Shown: positions 48,709 through 58,417, counted from the stretch's first letter. The stretch is DNA of 64,000 nucleotides from Thermovorax subterraneus (GCA_021608145.1 JAKIHM010000011.1:1-64000), one strand, 5' to 3'. Numbers and translations are program-made. The notes: generated by a model not told the origin, from the letters alone.

Positions 48709-49446
48709 CTATCGCTTTTCAATATATTCATAAGTCTTAATTTGATACGTTCCTTTTTCGACTTCTTCTTCTATATTAAAGAACTCATCGGGCCCTATTC
48801 TGACGAATTTTATATAATTACCGGCTTCTAACAAAATCGGATTTTCCCTTTTGGGGTCGTAAAGTTTTACCGGCGTCTTCCCTATTAATCTCCACCCCCC
48901 CGGGCTATCCAAAGGATATATGCCAGTCTGGCTGCCCGCTATTCCCACCGAACCTGCCTCAATTTTCTCCCGCGGCGTTTCAAGCCTCGGTGTTGCTATT
49001 TTTTCGGACATCCCACCAAGGTAAGCAAATCCCATGGTAAAGCCGAGCATGTATATGCGGTAGAGGGGTTCCACGTGAATTCGTATTACTTCTTCAGGAG
49101 TTATCTTATGATATTCGGCGACGAAATCCAAATCCGGCCCGAACTCTCCGCCATAAGCTACGGGAATTTCTATGACTTTAGGTTTAAATACATATTCTTC
49201 TCCCTTTGCATTTGAAGCAGCTTTTACGTATTCCGAGATTTTTTCAAAATCTATCTTTAGGGGATTGTACTTAATAAGCAGGGACCTGTACGTGGGAATC
49301 ATGGAGATTATTCCATCTACCTTGGAATTCTTTAGAAAATTGTATAGGTTCAATACCTTGGCGTTACATTCTTCCGATATCTCATCACCATATTCAACGA
49401 CAATAGCTTTATCGCCAGCAGGTAAAATCTTCGGTTTATCGTACAT
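48709..49446 (-). CDS. pxpB: 5-oxoprolinase subunit B
   Basis: 245 residues of the KipI/AHS1 family: ILPAGDKAIVVEYGDEIS, IPVAYGGEFGPDLDFVAEYH, YMLGFTMGFAYLGGM, GSVGIAGSQTGIYPLDSPGG and WRLIGKTPVKLYDP. Partner of PxpC in the oxoprolinase complex. It lies 14 bp after pxpA. Homologous B. subtilis KipI inhibits the sporulation kinase KinA, but oxoprolinase activity is the likelier role in this complete ABC set. Confidence 0.92.
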   Translation of the reverse strand: MYDKPKILPAGDKAIVVEYGDEISEECNAKVLNLYNFLKNSKVDGIISMIPTYRSLLIKYNPLKIDFEKISEYVKAASNAKGEEYVFKPKVIEIPVAYGGEFGPDLDFVAEYHKITPEEVIRIHVEPLYRIYMLGFTMGFAYLGGMSEKIATPRLETPREKIEAGSVGIAGSQTGIYPLDSPGGWRLIGKTPVKLYDPKRENPILLEAGNYIKFVRIGPDEFFNIEEEVEKGTYQIKTYEYIEKR

Positions 49447-49460
49447 AATAACTCATCCCC

Positions 49461-50231
49461 TTATAGAAAACTTGCCATAGGTACAATTTGTACTCCGTTT
49501 TCCTCCAAAACGGTTTTTAATTTTCTCGCAAATCCCACCGCCTTAGGATTGTCCCCGTGCACGCATATGGTATCTACCTTGACCTGTACCAAAGTGCCGT
49601 CTACCGCTTCTACACACCCTTCCTTTATCATTTTTAGCACCCTTTTGCAAGCTAGCTCCTCATCGTGAATCATAGCGTTTGGGTGCTTTCTTGAAACCAG
49701 CGTGCCATCGGGATTTATATTCCTGTCCGCAAAAACCTCGCATGCGAATCTAAGTCCCACCTCTTTTGCAGCTTTTTCCATAGCGGTTCCCGCCATACCC
49801 ACGCAAATCAGATTGCTGTCAACCGCCTTTATAGCTTCCGCAATGGCAAGGGCCACTTTTTCGTCCACGGCCGCCATATTGTAGAGAGCTCCGTGGGCTT
49901 TGACGTGCTGCAGATTAAGTCCGTGGGAATCTGCAAAGGCTTTCATCGCCCCTATTTGATAAATGACGTAAGCTCTTATTTCATCGAAAGATGCATCCAG
50001 GTTTCTCCTTCCAAAGCCCAATAGGTCGGGAAAACCTGGGTGGGCACCAACTGCCACATTATTTTCCTTGCAAAAGCGCACAGTTTTATCCATCACCAGC
50101 GGGTCTCCTGCATGAAAACCACAGGCTATGTTAGCAGAAGATATATACTTTACTATTTCCTCGTCCATCCCCAACTTATACACACCGAAGCTTTCCCCTA
50201 TATCACTGTTAAGGTCAACCCTGTAAGTCAT
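49461..50231 (-). CDS. pxpA: 5-oxoprolinase subunit A (LamB/YcsF family)
   Basis: 256 residues from ATG 50231, which has AAAGGAGG in front; the frame extends to 50300 but that start would bury the ribosome site. [63 protein letters not shown] and [16 protein letters not shown] are hallmark motifs with metal-site Asp/His. It forms the PxpABC ATP-dependent oxoprolinase with the next two genes. Confidence 0.92.
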   Translation of the reverse strand: MTYRVDLNSDIGESFGVYKLGMDEEIVKYISSANIACGFHAGDPLVMDKTVRFCKENNVAVGAHPGFPDLLGFGRRNLDASFDEIRAYVIYQIGAMKAFADSHGLNLQHVKAHGALYNMAAVDEKVALAIAEAIKAVDSNLICVGMAGTAMEKAAKEVGLRFACEVFADRNINPDGTLVSRKHPNAMIHDEELACKRVLKMIKEGCVEAVDGTLVQVKVDTICVHGDNPKAVGFARKLKTVLEENGVQIVPMASFL

Positions 50232-50289
50232 ACTTACGCCTCCTTTAAAATTTCCAAACATTCTTTTCTCTTTATTATGCATCCTAATT

Positions 50290-51003
50290 TTATATAACAT
50301 CTAAGAGTCGACAAAAATTCATCCAAAAACGATAAAAAACTTCCTTATTCTCTCTCCACAGTTTTTTTGTCTCATTTTTAAGTTGATCTACTGCTTCTAT
50401 TCCTCCAAAATCTATAAGTTCTTCCTGATAAATCTCAGACCACTGATTAATGATGATAGGAGTAACTTCTAGATGAAATTGTAAGGCCAAAGCGCAATCC
50501 CGATAAATAAAGGCTTGATTAATACAAGTATCACCTTCTGCAATAAGAGACGCCCCTTCAGGTATGTCGAAAGTATCTCCATGCCATTGGAAAGCCCAAA
50601 ACTCCTCCGGCAGATCCTGAAAAAGAGACGCTTTCTTCCCTGCTTCTGTTAAATGTATTTTATACCACCCAATCTCCTTTACCACATTAGGTTTAACCAC
50701 AGCACCTAACGCCCTGGCAATAAGCTGTCCTCCTAAACATATACCTAATACCGGTCTCCTTCTATCTATTGCATCATGTATTAGTTCTTGCACCTGACAA
50801 AGATATGGGTATTTTTCTTCCTCATATGCCCCCATTGGACCTCCCAATATTATTAGAGCTTTATAACCGGATATTGTTTTAGGCAGAATAGCCCCTGGTT
50901 GATCCATGATACGAACATCTAACCTTAGTCCTTTCTTCAAAAAAATTTCAGTTATAATACCTGGCCCTTCCTGAGCAACATTTTGTATAACCAAAACTTG
51001 CAT
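50290..51003 (-). CDS. GMP-synthase-like class I glutamine amidotransferase
   Basis: 237 residues. [36 protein letters not shown] with the nucleophile Cys (about 93), [12 protein letters not shown] and [10 protein letters not shown] with the triad His and Glu. This subgroup acts as a stand-alone glutamine amidotransferase or gamma-glutamyl hydrolase. Its place upstream of oxoprolinase genes (59 bp) suggests it releases glutamate or gamma-glutamyl products feeding 5-oxoproline metabolism (inference). Confidence 0.85.
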   Translation of the reverse strand: MQVLVIQNVAQEGPGIITEIFLKKGLRLDVRIMDQPGAILPKTISGYKALIILGGPMGAYEEEKYPYLCQVQELIHDAIDRRRPVLGICLGGQLIARALGAVVKPNVVKEIGWYKIHLTEAGKKASLFQDLPEEFWAFQWHGDTFDIPEGASLIAEGDTCINQAFIYRDCALALQFHLEVTPIIINQWSEIYQEELIDFGGIEAVDQLKNETKKLWRENKEVFYRFWMNFCRLLDVI

Positions 51004-51353
51004 TATCTCATCTCCTTGTCTTATAATTAATACTTTTTTGAGTACGAGATGTTTTCAAAATCTCTGTAGTTTTTATTTCTATAAAATGTATAACAAATTT
51101 GTTTTTGTTAACCTTTAATTCAATTGTCTATTTTTTCATTAAAAAATTATACGCTTAAAAAATTTATATTGTCAATTAAATGTAAGGTTTATCCCATTAA
51201 ACCTGACATTAGCAAAAAAACGTTATGTATAATTTTTTTATTTAATATTATACCAGATTACATTTTTTATAGAAAAGTTTTTGAACTAGAATTAACAATG
51301 CGTAAGTTTTATATATATGATGTCAAGTGTATTATAAAAAACCTTACATTAAT
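51004..51353. other. AT-rich intergenic region, no gene seen
   Basis: About 350 bp between the divergent amidotransferase and NRAMP-like genes. Very AT-rich; no coding or RNA gene signal. The divergent promoters should lie here. Confidence 0.4.
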
Positions 51354-51382
51354 TTGACAATTTAATTCTGTAACCATATAAT
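51354..51382 (+). promoter_or_regulatory. sigmaA promoter for the NRAMP-like gene
   Basis: TTGACA (51354-51359), 17-bp spacer, TATAAT (51377-51382). The leader of about 95 nt contains a small GCGGT-AAAAA-ACCGC hairpin (about 51433-51448) before AAAGGAGG. Confidence 0.8.
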
Positions 51383-51485
51383 TCTTACTAAAAATATACG
51401 CGTGAAAAATCGTGTTTTCATAAAAAATAAAACGGCGGTAAAAAACCGCAACAACATGAAAAAATAAAAACAAAGGAGGTTTTCC

Positions 51486-52724
51486 ATGGAAAACAAAAAA
51501 ACCTTATGGCAAAAACTTAAAAATATTGGTCCGGGCGCGATAGTAGTAGCTGCTTTCATAGGTCCCGGCACAGTAACTACTTGCACATTAGCAGGCGTTA
51601 ATTATAAGTATGCACTCCTTTGGGCTATGCTCTTTTCAACATTAGCAACTATAATCCTTCAGGAAATGTCTGCCCGCATAGGAATAGTGGCCAACAAGGG
51701 GCTTGGAAGTACAATCAGAGAGGCATTTGAGGAAAATCCGACAGTGAAATTCATAGTAATAGCTCTTGTCATAGCAGCTTTAGGAATCGGAAACTCCGCT
51801 TTCCAAAGCGGCAACATCAGTGGAGCTTCTATGGGATTACAGGTCATCCTAGGAGGTTCTAAGCAGCTATTTGTAGTGTTGATTGCCATAGTTGCAGGCA
51901 TTCTTCTCTGGACTGGAAGTTATAAACTCATCGAAAAAGTACTCCTTGGAATAGTTATCATGATGAGCGTTGTCTTTATAGCAACAGCAGTAATAATTTC
52001 ACCGAACTGGAGTGAGGTCATAAGAGGACTTTTCGTTCCAACAATCCCTCAAGGGGCGCTTTTGGTAACTTTAGGTCTTATAGGTACTACTGTAGTTCCA
52101 TATAATTTATACCTTCATTCTTCTGCAGCAGTGGAGCGCTGGGGAGACTATAAAGACAAAAAAGAAGCCATTTCAGAATCTAGATTAGATGCGATAATCT
52201 CCATAGGTCTAGGTGGGTTAATTTCTATGGCAATAATAATCACATCATCTTCTATGTTCGGAACCGGAGTACAAATTAAATCTGGAGCCGACATGGCACG
52301 TCAGCTAGAGCCCCTTTTAGGGCAATGGGCGAAGTGGTTTTTTGCCTTAGGGCTTTTTGGAGCCGGAATATCATCGGCCATGACCGCGCCTTTAGCAGCT
52401 GCTTATGCTATAACGGGCATATTAGGCTTAAAGAGTAACTTAAAGGCCAATTACTTTCGTGCTATTTGGCTAATAGTAATGTTGATAGGTGCTACAGTAG
52501 CTTTTATAGGGGCAAACCCCGTTCAAATAATAGTCTTTGCCCAAGCAGTCAACGGTATTCTGCTTCCAATTTCAGCAATACTTCTTATTCTAGTAATAAA
52601 CAACAAAAAGATCATGAAAGATTTCGTCAATACAACCGTATCAAATATACTCGGATATTTTGTAGTAGGAGTTACAATAATTCTGGGATTGAGGATGATT
52701 TTAACAGCTTTAAAAATAATATAA
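51486..52724 (+). CDS. NRAMP-superfamily transporter (YcsG-like)
   Basis: 412 residues, about 11 membrane helices. LKNIGPGAIVVAAFIGPGTV in helix 1 replaces the canonical metal-binding DPGN of true NRAMPs with FIGPGT, and helix 6 region (FALGLFGAGISSAMTAPLAA) lacks the MPH motif. Similar non-canonical NRAMP relatives (YcsG) accompany ycsF/pxpA in Bacillus. So it may import an organic substrate, perhaps 5-oxoproline, rather than Mn2+ (inference). AAAGGAGG precedes ATG; a terminator follows. Confidence 0.8.
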   Translation: MENKKTLWQKLKNIGPGAIVVAAFIGPGTVTTCTLAGVNYKYALLWAMLFSTLATIILQEMSARIGIVANKGLGSTIREAFEENPTVKFIVIALVIAALGIGNSAFQSGNISGASMGLQVILGGSKQLFVVLIAIVAGILLWTGSYKLIEKVLLGIVIMMSVVFIATAVIISPNWSEVIRGLFVPTIPQGALLVTLGLIGTTVVPYNLYLHSSAAVERWGDYKDKKEAISESRLDAIISIGLGGLISMAIIITSSSMFGTGVQIKSGADMARQLEPLLGQWAKWFFALGLFGAGISSAMTAPLAAAYAITGILGLKSNLKANYFRAIWLIVMLIGATVAFIGANPVQIIVFAQAVNGILLPISAILLILVINNKKIMKDFVNTTVSNILGYFVVGVTIILGLRMILTALKII

Positions 52725-52740
52725 ACTTTCAGCAATCATT

Positions 52741-52763
52741 AGGCCTTTACGGCCTTTTTTTTT
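52741..52763 (+). terminator. Intrinsic terminator of the NRAMP-like gene
   Basis: AGGCC-TTTAC-GGCCT followed by nine Ts, 16 bp after the stop codon. Confidence 0.85.
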
Positions 52764-52819
52764 ATATTAAAATATTGCTATATGGTTTTGCACAAAGAAT
52801 ATTTTTCTTATGAGAAAAT

Positions 52820-53506
52820 TTAACCGACGAATTCTTCGAGTTTTTCTATCTGTTTTATCATAATTTTTTTCTGGCTTACTTCTATTATACCTTCCTTTTT
52901 GAGTTTGTTTAGACACTTAGTTACTGTTACTCTATCGCATCCGATTAGTTGAGCTATATTCTCGTGGGTCAAAGGTAAATCTATAACGCGTCCATTATCT
53001 AATACTTTGTTCTGCTGGCAACACAGTCTGAGCAATACATCGCAGAGCTTGCCCAATGAATCTTTAAATAAAAGGTCATAAAGCTGCATCATCAATATCC
53101 TGAACTTTCTACACATACTGTGAGTTATATATTTATATGCTTCAGGATTATTTTTTAAAATCCTTTCCAACTCTTTTTCAAACAACAACGAAATTTCGCT
53201 ATATTCCATAGCCTGCCCCACAATCATATCTTCTCCACCGCCTAAGTAAGCAAATTCCCCGAAAATTTCCCCTGGTTGGAGAAAATAAAGGATCTTTTCC
53301 CTTCCATTGTAACCAAAAACCGATTGTTTCACCCGGCCTTTAGTTACTATAGCTATATAAGCCTCATTGCTACTGATCTTTATTATTTCACCTTTTTTGT
53401 AAAATTTCTTAGAACCTTCCTTAGCTATATCAAGGAAAAAACTTCTCATCTTCTCCTGTCTTTTGATATCAAATATCTTTTCGTAATAATCCCTCATTTT
53501 CATCAT
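52820..53506 (-). CDS. Crp/Fnr-family transcriptional regulator
   Basis: 228 residues: cyclic-nucleotide-binding-type beta barrel (about 25-130: EIIKISSNEAYIAIVTKGRV, YFLQPGEIFGEFAYLGGGED), dimer helix, and a Crp-type helix-turn-helix (about 175-225: LPLTHENIAQLIGCDRVTVT). It lacks the N-terminal Cys set of FNR, so it is not an obvious Fe-S oxygen sensor. Surrounded by 5-oxoproline genes, it may regulate them; no operator could be assigned. Confidence 0.88.
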   Translation of the reverse strand: MMKMRDYYEKIFDIKRQEKMRSFFLDIAKEGSKKFYKKGEIIKISSNEAYIAIVTKGRVKQSVFGYNGREKILYFLQPGEIFGEFAYLGGGEDMIVGQAMEYSEISLLFEKELERILKNNPEAYKYITHSMCRKFRILMMQLYDLLFKDSLGKLCDVLLRLCCQQNKVLDNGRVIDLPLTHENIAQLIGCDRVTVTKCLNKLKKEGIIEVSQKKIMIKQIEKLEEFVG

Positions 53507-53563
53507 CCCTGAATTTAGAATTTAACCTTTTTAATTTATTAAAGTAATTATTGTAGATATTAT

Positions 53564-53594
53564 AACAAAAAAGCAGGCACTTAGCACCTGCTTT
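53564..53594 (-). terminator. Intrinsic terminator of the pcp operon
   Basis: On the minus strand AAGCAGG (53587-53593) pairs with CCTGCTT (53571-53577), followed by TTTTTTG. 32 bp after the pcp stop. Confidence 0.75.
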
Positions 53595-53625
53595 CACAAT
53601 AAATTAAGTACGGTTTCTTATTTTA

Positions 53626-54228
53626 TTATAAAATAGATTGCTCTATAGCTATCGTCAATGCTTTAACAATTTCATTTAACCCCATAGCCGGAGTGTTTTT
53701 CTTATCCAATACCTGTTCGAAAAGATAAGGCACGTGGATAAAGCCTGCTTTCATGTTCGGCTTTTTCTTAGAAGCGTAGTACAAAACACCATACATCACA
53801 TGGTTGCAAACATAGGTACCTGCAGTATTTGAAACTTCTGCAGGGATTTTTTCTTTTTTTATGGCTTCTACAATCCTCTTTATAGGCAGGGTAGAAAAGT
53901 AGGCATTTTCTCCGTCTGGAAATATTGGCTCGTCTACGGGTTGATTGCCTTCATTGTCAGGTATTCGTGCATCATCAACGTTGATTGCCACCCTCTCTAC
54001 AGAAATGGCAAATCTTCCCCCCGCCTGCCCTACACAAATTACCACGTCCGGATTCACTTTTTCGATTTCGCTAAATAATACGTCAATACTCTTTCTAAAA
54101 ACCGTTGGCAGCTCTCTAACTATCACCTGGGCACCATTTATTTCTTTCGGCAATAGTTTCACAGCTGCCAGAGCTGGATTTATTTTCTCTCCTCCAAATG
54201 GCTCGAACCCTGTAACCAACACTTTCAT
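53626..54228 (-). CDS. pcp: Pyrrolidone-carboxylate peptidase (pyroglutamyl peptidase I)
   Basis: 200 residues, family C15. [18 protein letters not shown] at the N-terminus; the catalytic Glu in [19 protein letters not shown], Cys in [16 protein letters not shown], and His in [11 protein letters not shown]. It removes N-terminal pyroglutamate from peptides, releasing 5-oxoproline for PxpABC. Downstream of the DUF969/DUF979 genes in one minus-strand operon. Confidence 0.93.
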   Translation of the reverse strand: MKVLVTGFEPFGGEKINPALAAVKLLPKEINGAQVIVRELPTVFRKSIDVLFSEIEKVNPDVVICVGQAGGRFAISVERVAINVDDARIPDNEGNQPVDEPIFPDGENAYFSTLPIKRIVEAIKKEKIPAEVSNTAGTYVCNHVMYGVLYYASKKKPNMKAGFIHVPYLFEQVLDKKNTPAMGLNEIVKALTIAIEQSIL

Positions 54229-54247
54229 AGATAAATTCCCCTTTCAA

Positions 54248-55162
54248 TTAAAATGCAAATACCAACATCAGGATTATATGAACAATAAGTAAAACTACTC
54301 CCACCGGAATCTGCTTTTTAATTATCATGTACTTATCCTTCAATTCTAAAATTGACGCCGAAACAATATTAAAGTTTGCAGCCATAGGTGTCATTAAAGT
54401 GCCACAGTATCCAGCGGTCATCGCAAGCGCTGCTGCAACAGCAGGATCTGCACCTTGATTCAATACAAAGGGCACCCCAACGCCAGCTGTTATGACTGCA
54501 AAAGCGGCAAAAGCGTTACCCATTATAATGGTAAAAAGTGCCATTCCCACACAGTACGCAATGACCCCTAATGTTATGTTATCGGCCGGTAATATCGCAC
54601 CTATCCCTCTTGATATGACTTCTCCTACTCCTGCAGCATTAAATAGCGCTCCCAGAGCCGCTAACAGTTGAGGTAATATAGATGCAGGCCCTACCTGATG
54701 AAGCAGCCTTGCACTTTCCCTAGTTGCTTCGTCAATTCTCGCACCTGTTGTGGCAAAACTAATCAAAAGCGCAATTACAGCTCCTATTCCTAAACCGACA
54801 AGTCCCCCGAGCTTGGTAAACTGAGCTATGCCGAAAGCAGCTACTGCTATGGCTAATGCAGGGACAAAAAGTTTGTTTCCTATTTCGGCAGCTTTTTTCT
54901 CCTTAAATTCAGGAGAAGATGTAAAAAACTTCCCTACTCTGACATGCTTGAAAGCAGCAAGGATCGCCATAACAAGTATCATCGCTCCAACAACGTTTTT
55001 AGGCATATACCTGCCGATAGTAAAAACTAAACCGAGGATAGCCCAAAAGAGCGAAGTTCCTATTCTGCACTCTTGTCCTTTTCCGGTAAAAGCATAATAC
55101 GCAGCGATAAAAGATACGATTCCACACATTACATAAAGCAGTTCAAGAAGAATATTCTGCAC
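54248..55162 (-). CDS. DUF979 family membrane protein
   Basis: 304 residues with about nine membrane helices (YVMCGIVSFIAAYYAF; AIAVAAFGIAQF; LVGLGIGAVIALLISFATTG; ending PVGVVLLIVHIILMLV). DUF979 and DUF969 are encoded together in Firmicutes, commonly with pcp, and are presumed to form a two-part carrier. AMTAGYCGTLMTPMAANFNI resembles the re-entrant loop of ion-coupled carboxylate transporters. Probable substrate 5-oxoproline or a pyroglutamyl peptide (inference). Confidence 0.85.
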   Translation of the reverse strand: MQNILLELLYVMCGIVSFIAAYYAFTGKGQECRIGTSLFWAILGLVFTIGRYMPKNVVGAMILVMAILAAFKHVRVGKFFTSSPEFKEKKAAEIGNKLFVPALAIAVAAFGIAQFTKLGGLVGLGIGAVIALLISFATTGARIDEATRESARLLHQVGPASILPQLLAALGALFNAAGVGEVISRGIGAILPADNITLGVIAYCVGMALFTIIMGNAFAAFAVITAGVGVPFVLNQGADPAVAAALAMTAGYCGTLMTPMAANFNIVSASILELKDKYMIIKKQIPVGVVLLIVHIILMLVFAF

Positions 55163-55173
55163 AATTATACCCC

Positions 55174-55842
55174 CTATACCATTTTTTTCTTACGGACAAG
55201 TTTTCTGTCATAATACAAAAATTGAACTGCTGAAACAATAACTGCAATTACGGCAATTGGAATTGATGCTTTCGCAACGGCAAGGGCCTCAACATTAAAC
55301 CCAAGCTCTTTTAATACGCCAATAATAAGTAGCACCCCACCAGACGCCACAAAGACGTTCTGTCCGTAGAAGTTCCCATAATTTTCTGTAGCTCCCGCAA
55401 GCCCCTTTAATTCTTCAATGTCCTGTTCTTCCAATTCACCATAATTATTTTTTGCAGCCCCTTCTGCCATAGGAAGGATTAAAGGTCTTATAAATTGTAC
55501 GTGCCCACCTAACCTTAAACTCAATGCAGCAGCTAGCGTCCTGAGAGCGGTATATATCACGAATAATCGCCCTGGCGTTACTGACCTCATTTTTCCTATT
55601 AGATACGCAGCTCTTTCTCTAAGTCCGTAACACTCGAGAATTCCTATAGCAGGCAATGTCACAAAAAATACCGTCATATACCTGTTTGTTATAAAAGCAT
55701 CTCCTAATGTAGTAAGTATCTGGTTAAAACTCATGCCAGCCGTAAGTCCCGTAGCCAATCCTGCAACAACAACCACAGCTATCGGATCGAGTTTTAATGC
55801 AAAGCCCACAATGATAATTAAAATGCCGATTAGTTTAATCAT
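55174..55842 (-). CDS. DUF969 family membrane protein
   Basis: 222 residues, about six membrane helices. IIIVGFALKLDPIAVVVVAG at the N-terminus, FFVTLPAIGILECYGLRERA and ATENYGNFYGQNVFVASGGV are conserved. Its partner DUF979 begins 11 bp downstream. GAGG precedes the ATG. First gene of the pcp operon. Confidence 0.85.
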   Translation of the reverse strand: MIKLIGILIIIVGFALKLDPIAVVVVAGLATGLTAGMSFNQILTTLGDAFITNRYMTVFFVTLPAIGILECYGLRERAAYLIGKMRSVTPGRLFVIYTALRTLAAALSLRLGGHVQFIRPLILPMAEGAAKNNYGELEEQDIEELKGLAGATENYGNFYGQNVFVASGGVLLIIGVLKELGFNVEALAVAKASIPIAVIAVIVSAVQFLYYDRKLVRKKKMV

Positions 55843-56014
55843 ACTATACCTCCTGTCCTTTTTTCATCAATATTAAAAAAAATACAGATCTATTACTGTG
55901 GCGTAGACTACAAATTTTGAAATTAATCGTCTAGACATGCGAAAAGTAGAAAAGCATAAAATAGCATTATGAGAATAAAATTTATAGAGGTAACAAAACA
56001 GGGAGAGTGTTGTA

Positions 56015-56314
56015 ATGATTTCAAGAAACCAACTAAGAGGTATCACTTTTGGAATTATCTGGTGTTTGATTTCATGGATTCCATATTACACGGACTATTT
56101 ATCTATCTTGCGGCCAATTATAGGAATTCCTGCTTACCTAGGCCTTAATCTAGAACTTTTGCTGAACAAAGGAGATTCTTTCGCTTACAGCATCTTGATA
56201 GGCGCAGGAATAGGATTTGTTATTAGTAGCCTTGTCGAATTTGCAAGAGACGGAATCAAAATAATAGGACTTTTCCCGCGAAATAGGAAAAAGCTTTACA
56301 AAAGGGGTATTTAA
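56015..56314 (+). CDS. Hypothetical two-helix membrane protein
   Basis: 99 residues with helices at about 9-25 and 68-85 and a basic tail (RNRKKLYKRGI). GGGAGAG precedes the ATG, and its own terminator overlaps the stop. Not recognised; single-gene transcript between divergent units. Confidence 0.6.
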   Translation: MISRNQLRGITFGIIWCLISWIPYYTDYLSILRPIIGIPAYLGLNLELLLNKGDSFAYSILIGAGIGFVISSLVEFARDGIKIIGLFPRNRKKLYKRGI

Positions 56315-56330
56315 AAGCCCCCTTTTTTTT
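56301..56330 (+). terminator. Intrinsic terminator
   Basis: AAAGGGG...CCCC followed by eight Ts; the stem includes the stop codon of the preceding small gene. Confidence 0.75.
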
Positions 56331-56453
56331 ATGTTATGTTATATCTATGATAAATATAGCTAATAAGATTCGCATTTCCAATTTAGTTTTAAAATGTCCA
56401 ATATTATGCTATAATTACTTGTGGTCAAAAAAATATTTTGGGAGTGGATTTGC

Positions 56454-58085
56454 TTGAGTTTAGAGAATTCATTAACACTACTTGGTGGTCTAGGGCTTTT
56501 CATTTACGGTATGAAGCTTATGGGAGAAGGCTTGGAAAGAGCTGCTGGGAACAGGCTGCGTGTAATATTGGAATACTTTACTAGAAATCGGTTCATAGGA
56601 GTCCTTACAGGTACATTAGTAACTGCACTTATACAAAGCAGCAGCGCCACTACAGTTATGGTAGTCGGATTAGTCAATGCAGGTATAATGGACCTCATGC
56701 AAGCCATAGGCGTAATAATGGGTGCAAACATTGGTACAACAATGACTGCTCAGCTCATCGCCTTTAAACTTACCAAGCTCGCCCTCCCTGCAATTGGTTT
56801 AGGCACGGCAATTCATTTATTCTCCAAAAATAAACGCCAAAAATTTCTAGGCCAAGTGATACTCGGCTTCGGTCTTTTATTCTTTGGAATGCAAACAATG
56901 GAGATTGCCTTAAAACCTCTATCAAAAATGCCTGAGTTTGTGAAATTCATGACTAATTTCAGTAAAACACCTATACTAGGCGTATTAGCGGGATTCATAA
57001 CAACTGGCATAATTCAGAACAGCAGTGCTACCATTGGTATTCTCCAGGCATTAGCAGCGCAAGGCATAGTAGATATTTCTATAGCTTTACCCATCTTATT
57101 TGGGGACAACATAGGCACATGCGTAACTGCCCTGCTTTCCAGCATAGGAACTAATGTCACTGCCAAAAGAGCAGCACTTATTCATCTGCTTTTTAATATA
57201 ATAGGTACGATAATATTCATGCTCATTTTACCCATTTTCAAAATATTCATCGTCCACACTTCATTAGATCCCGTAAGACAAATCGCAAATGCCCATACCT
57301 TTTTTAACGTGGTAAATACGGCAATTCAGCTGCCGTTTGCTGCACTCCTAGTTAAGATAGCAACGTACTTAATACCAGGCAAAATTGAAATCATAGAAAA
57401 AGGCACAAAATATATAGACGAAAGATTCCTGGAAACTCCTGTATTCGCTTTGACACAAGCAAGAAAAGAAATAGCCAGAATGGGAGAACTGGCATTGAAA
57501 AACCTTCAAGAAGCCATCAAACTCTTTATGAATTTCAGCGAGAATGAAACCAAGGTTCTCAGGGAAAGAGAAGTAGTGATAAATGATTTGGCAAGGGAAA
57601 TTACCAGATATGTCTCACTTCTTTCGCAAAAGCCCTTATCTTCTGAGGAATCAAAGGCGATTGCAGATATGATAAATGCCGTCAATGATATGGAACGGGT
57701 CGGCGACCACGATGTGAATATTTTGGAACTTGCCGAATACAAAGATGAACATAAACTTCCCTTCACAGACGAAGCTATAAAAGAGCTTCTAGAAATGGCA
57801 TCTTTAGTTGAAGAAAGTTTCTCTTACGCAATAAAAGCATTTCAGGACTTTGATTCGAAACTTGCGGCTACCGTAGTTCAAAACGAAGATAAGATTGACG
57901 CTATGGATCGTAAACTGAGAGAAAATCACATAAGAAGACTCAACGAAGGAAAATGCAATCCGAGTTCCGGTGTCATTTACCTGGATTTAATAAGCAACCT
58001 CGAACGCATAGGCGATCATGCTTTCAACGTAGCGTCTTATATTCTAAAAATGGACAAACATTATAAAAGACCAACCGTATGGTAA
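56454..58085 (+). CDS. Na+/phosphate cotransporter (NptA/YjbB type) with PhoU domain
   Basis: 543 residues from TTG 56454 with GGGAG nine bases upstream; the frame opens at 56421 but without a ribosome site. Two inverted Na/Pi repeats with the QSSSATT signature (IQSSSATTVMVVGLVN and IQNSSATIGILQALA), about nine membrane helices, and a C-terminal PhoU-like helical domain (about 340-540: MERVGDHDVNILELAEY, LERIGDHAFNVASYI). Imports phosphate or a related oxyanion with Na+. A strong terminator follows. Confidence 0.9.
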   Translation: MSLENSLTLLGGLGLFIYGMKLMGEGLERAAGNRLRVILEYFTRNRFIGVLTGTLVTALIQSSSATTVMVVGLVNAGIMDLMQAIGVIMGANIGTTMTAQLIAFKLTKLALPAIGLGTAIHLFSKNKRQKFLGQVILGFGLLFFGMQTMEIALKPLSKMPEFVKFMTNFSKTPILGVLAGFITTGIIQNSSATIGILQALAAQGIVDISIALPILFGDNIGTCVTALLSSIGTNVTAKRAALIHLLFNIIGTIIFMLILPIFKIFIVHTSLDPVRQIANAHTFFNVVNTAIQLPFAALLVKIATYLIPGKIEIIEKGTKYIDERFLETPVFALTQARKEIARMGELALKNLQEAIKLFMNFSENETKVLREREVVINDLAREITRYVSLLSQKPLSSEESKAIADMINAVNDMERVGDHDVNILELAEYKDEHKLPFTDEAIKELLEMASLVEESFSYAIKAFQDFDSKLAATVVQNEDKIDAMDRKLRENHIRRLNEGKCNPSSGVIYLDLISNLERIGDHAFNVASYILKMDKHYKRPTVW

Positions 58086-58089
58086 AAAA

Positions 58090-58117
58090 GGGCAGCGTTT
58101 TAGTGCGCTGCCCTTTT
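58090..58117 (+). terminator. Intrinsic terminator of the Na/Pi gene
   Basis: GGGCAGCG (58090-58097) pairs with CGCTGCCC (58106-58113), then TTTT. Confidence 0.9.
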
Positions 58118-58130
58118 GGTTATAATAAGA

Positions 58131-58160
58131 AAGAGCAAGGTCTTAACCTTGCTCTTCTTT
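58131..58160. terminator. Hairpin overlapping the zinc-ribbon gene stop
   Basis: AAGAGCAAGG (58131-58140) pairs with CCTTGCTCTT (58147-58156). It lies at the end of the minus-strand small gene and can serve as terminator in either direction. Confidence 0.6.
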
Positions 58161-58298
58161 TGCATCTTCTAAATCCTCTTTTTCGCTAGATGATTCTTCT
58201 TCCACCACTTCTCTGCCGCAATAAGGACATTTCCATACTCTTAGATCTGCTGCAGAATAAGACCTTTTCAAACAGTAAGGGCATACAGAGTATGGCAA
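58143..58298 (-). CDS. Small zinc-ribbon protein
   Basis: 51 residues, too short for usual ORF cut-offs. From TTG 58298 it reads MPYSVCPYCLKRSYSAADLR, then VWKCPYCGREVVEEE and an acidic tail. Two CPYC pairs 19 residues apart form a classic zinc ribbon; the tail (about 33-51) is Glu/Asp-rich. GGGGGG lies six bases before the start. The cysteine pattern and acidic tail make chance coding unlikely. A possible RNA polymerase- or ribosome-associated zinc protein, but no family assigned. Confidence 0.6.
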   Translation of the reverse strand: MPYSVCPYCLKRSYSAADLRVWKCPYCGREVVEEESSSEKEDLEDAKEEQG

Positions 58299-58417
58299 AA
58301 CAAACCCCCCATATTTTTTATGACTTCTTAAATATTTTTTTAAAAAGCTCCGCTTCGCTTCCTAAATTTATTAAATTCAACGTTTTCCTCTCAAATCCTC
58401 CATAGGAGGTAACATTT

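Noticed and set aside
51486-52724. Canonical Mn2+ NRAMP (MntH)
   Set aside because: The helix 1 DPGN and helix 6 MPH metal-binding motifs are not present.
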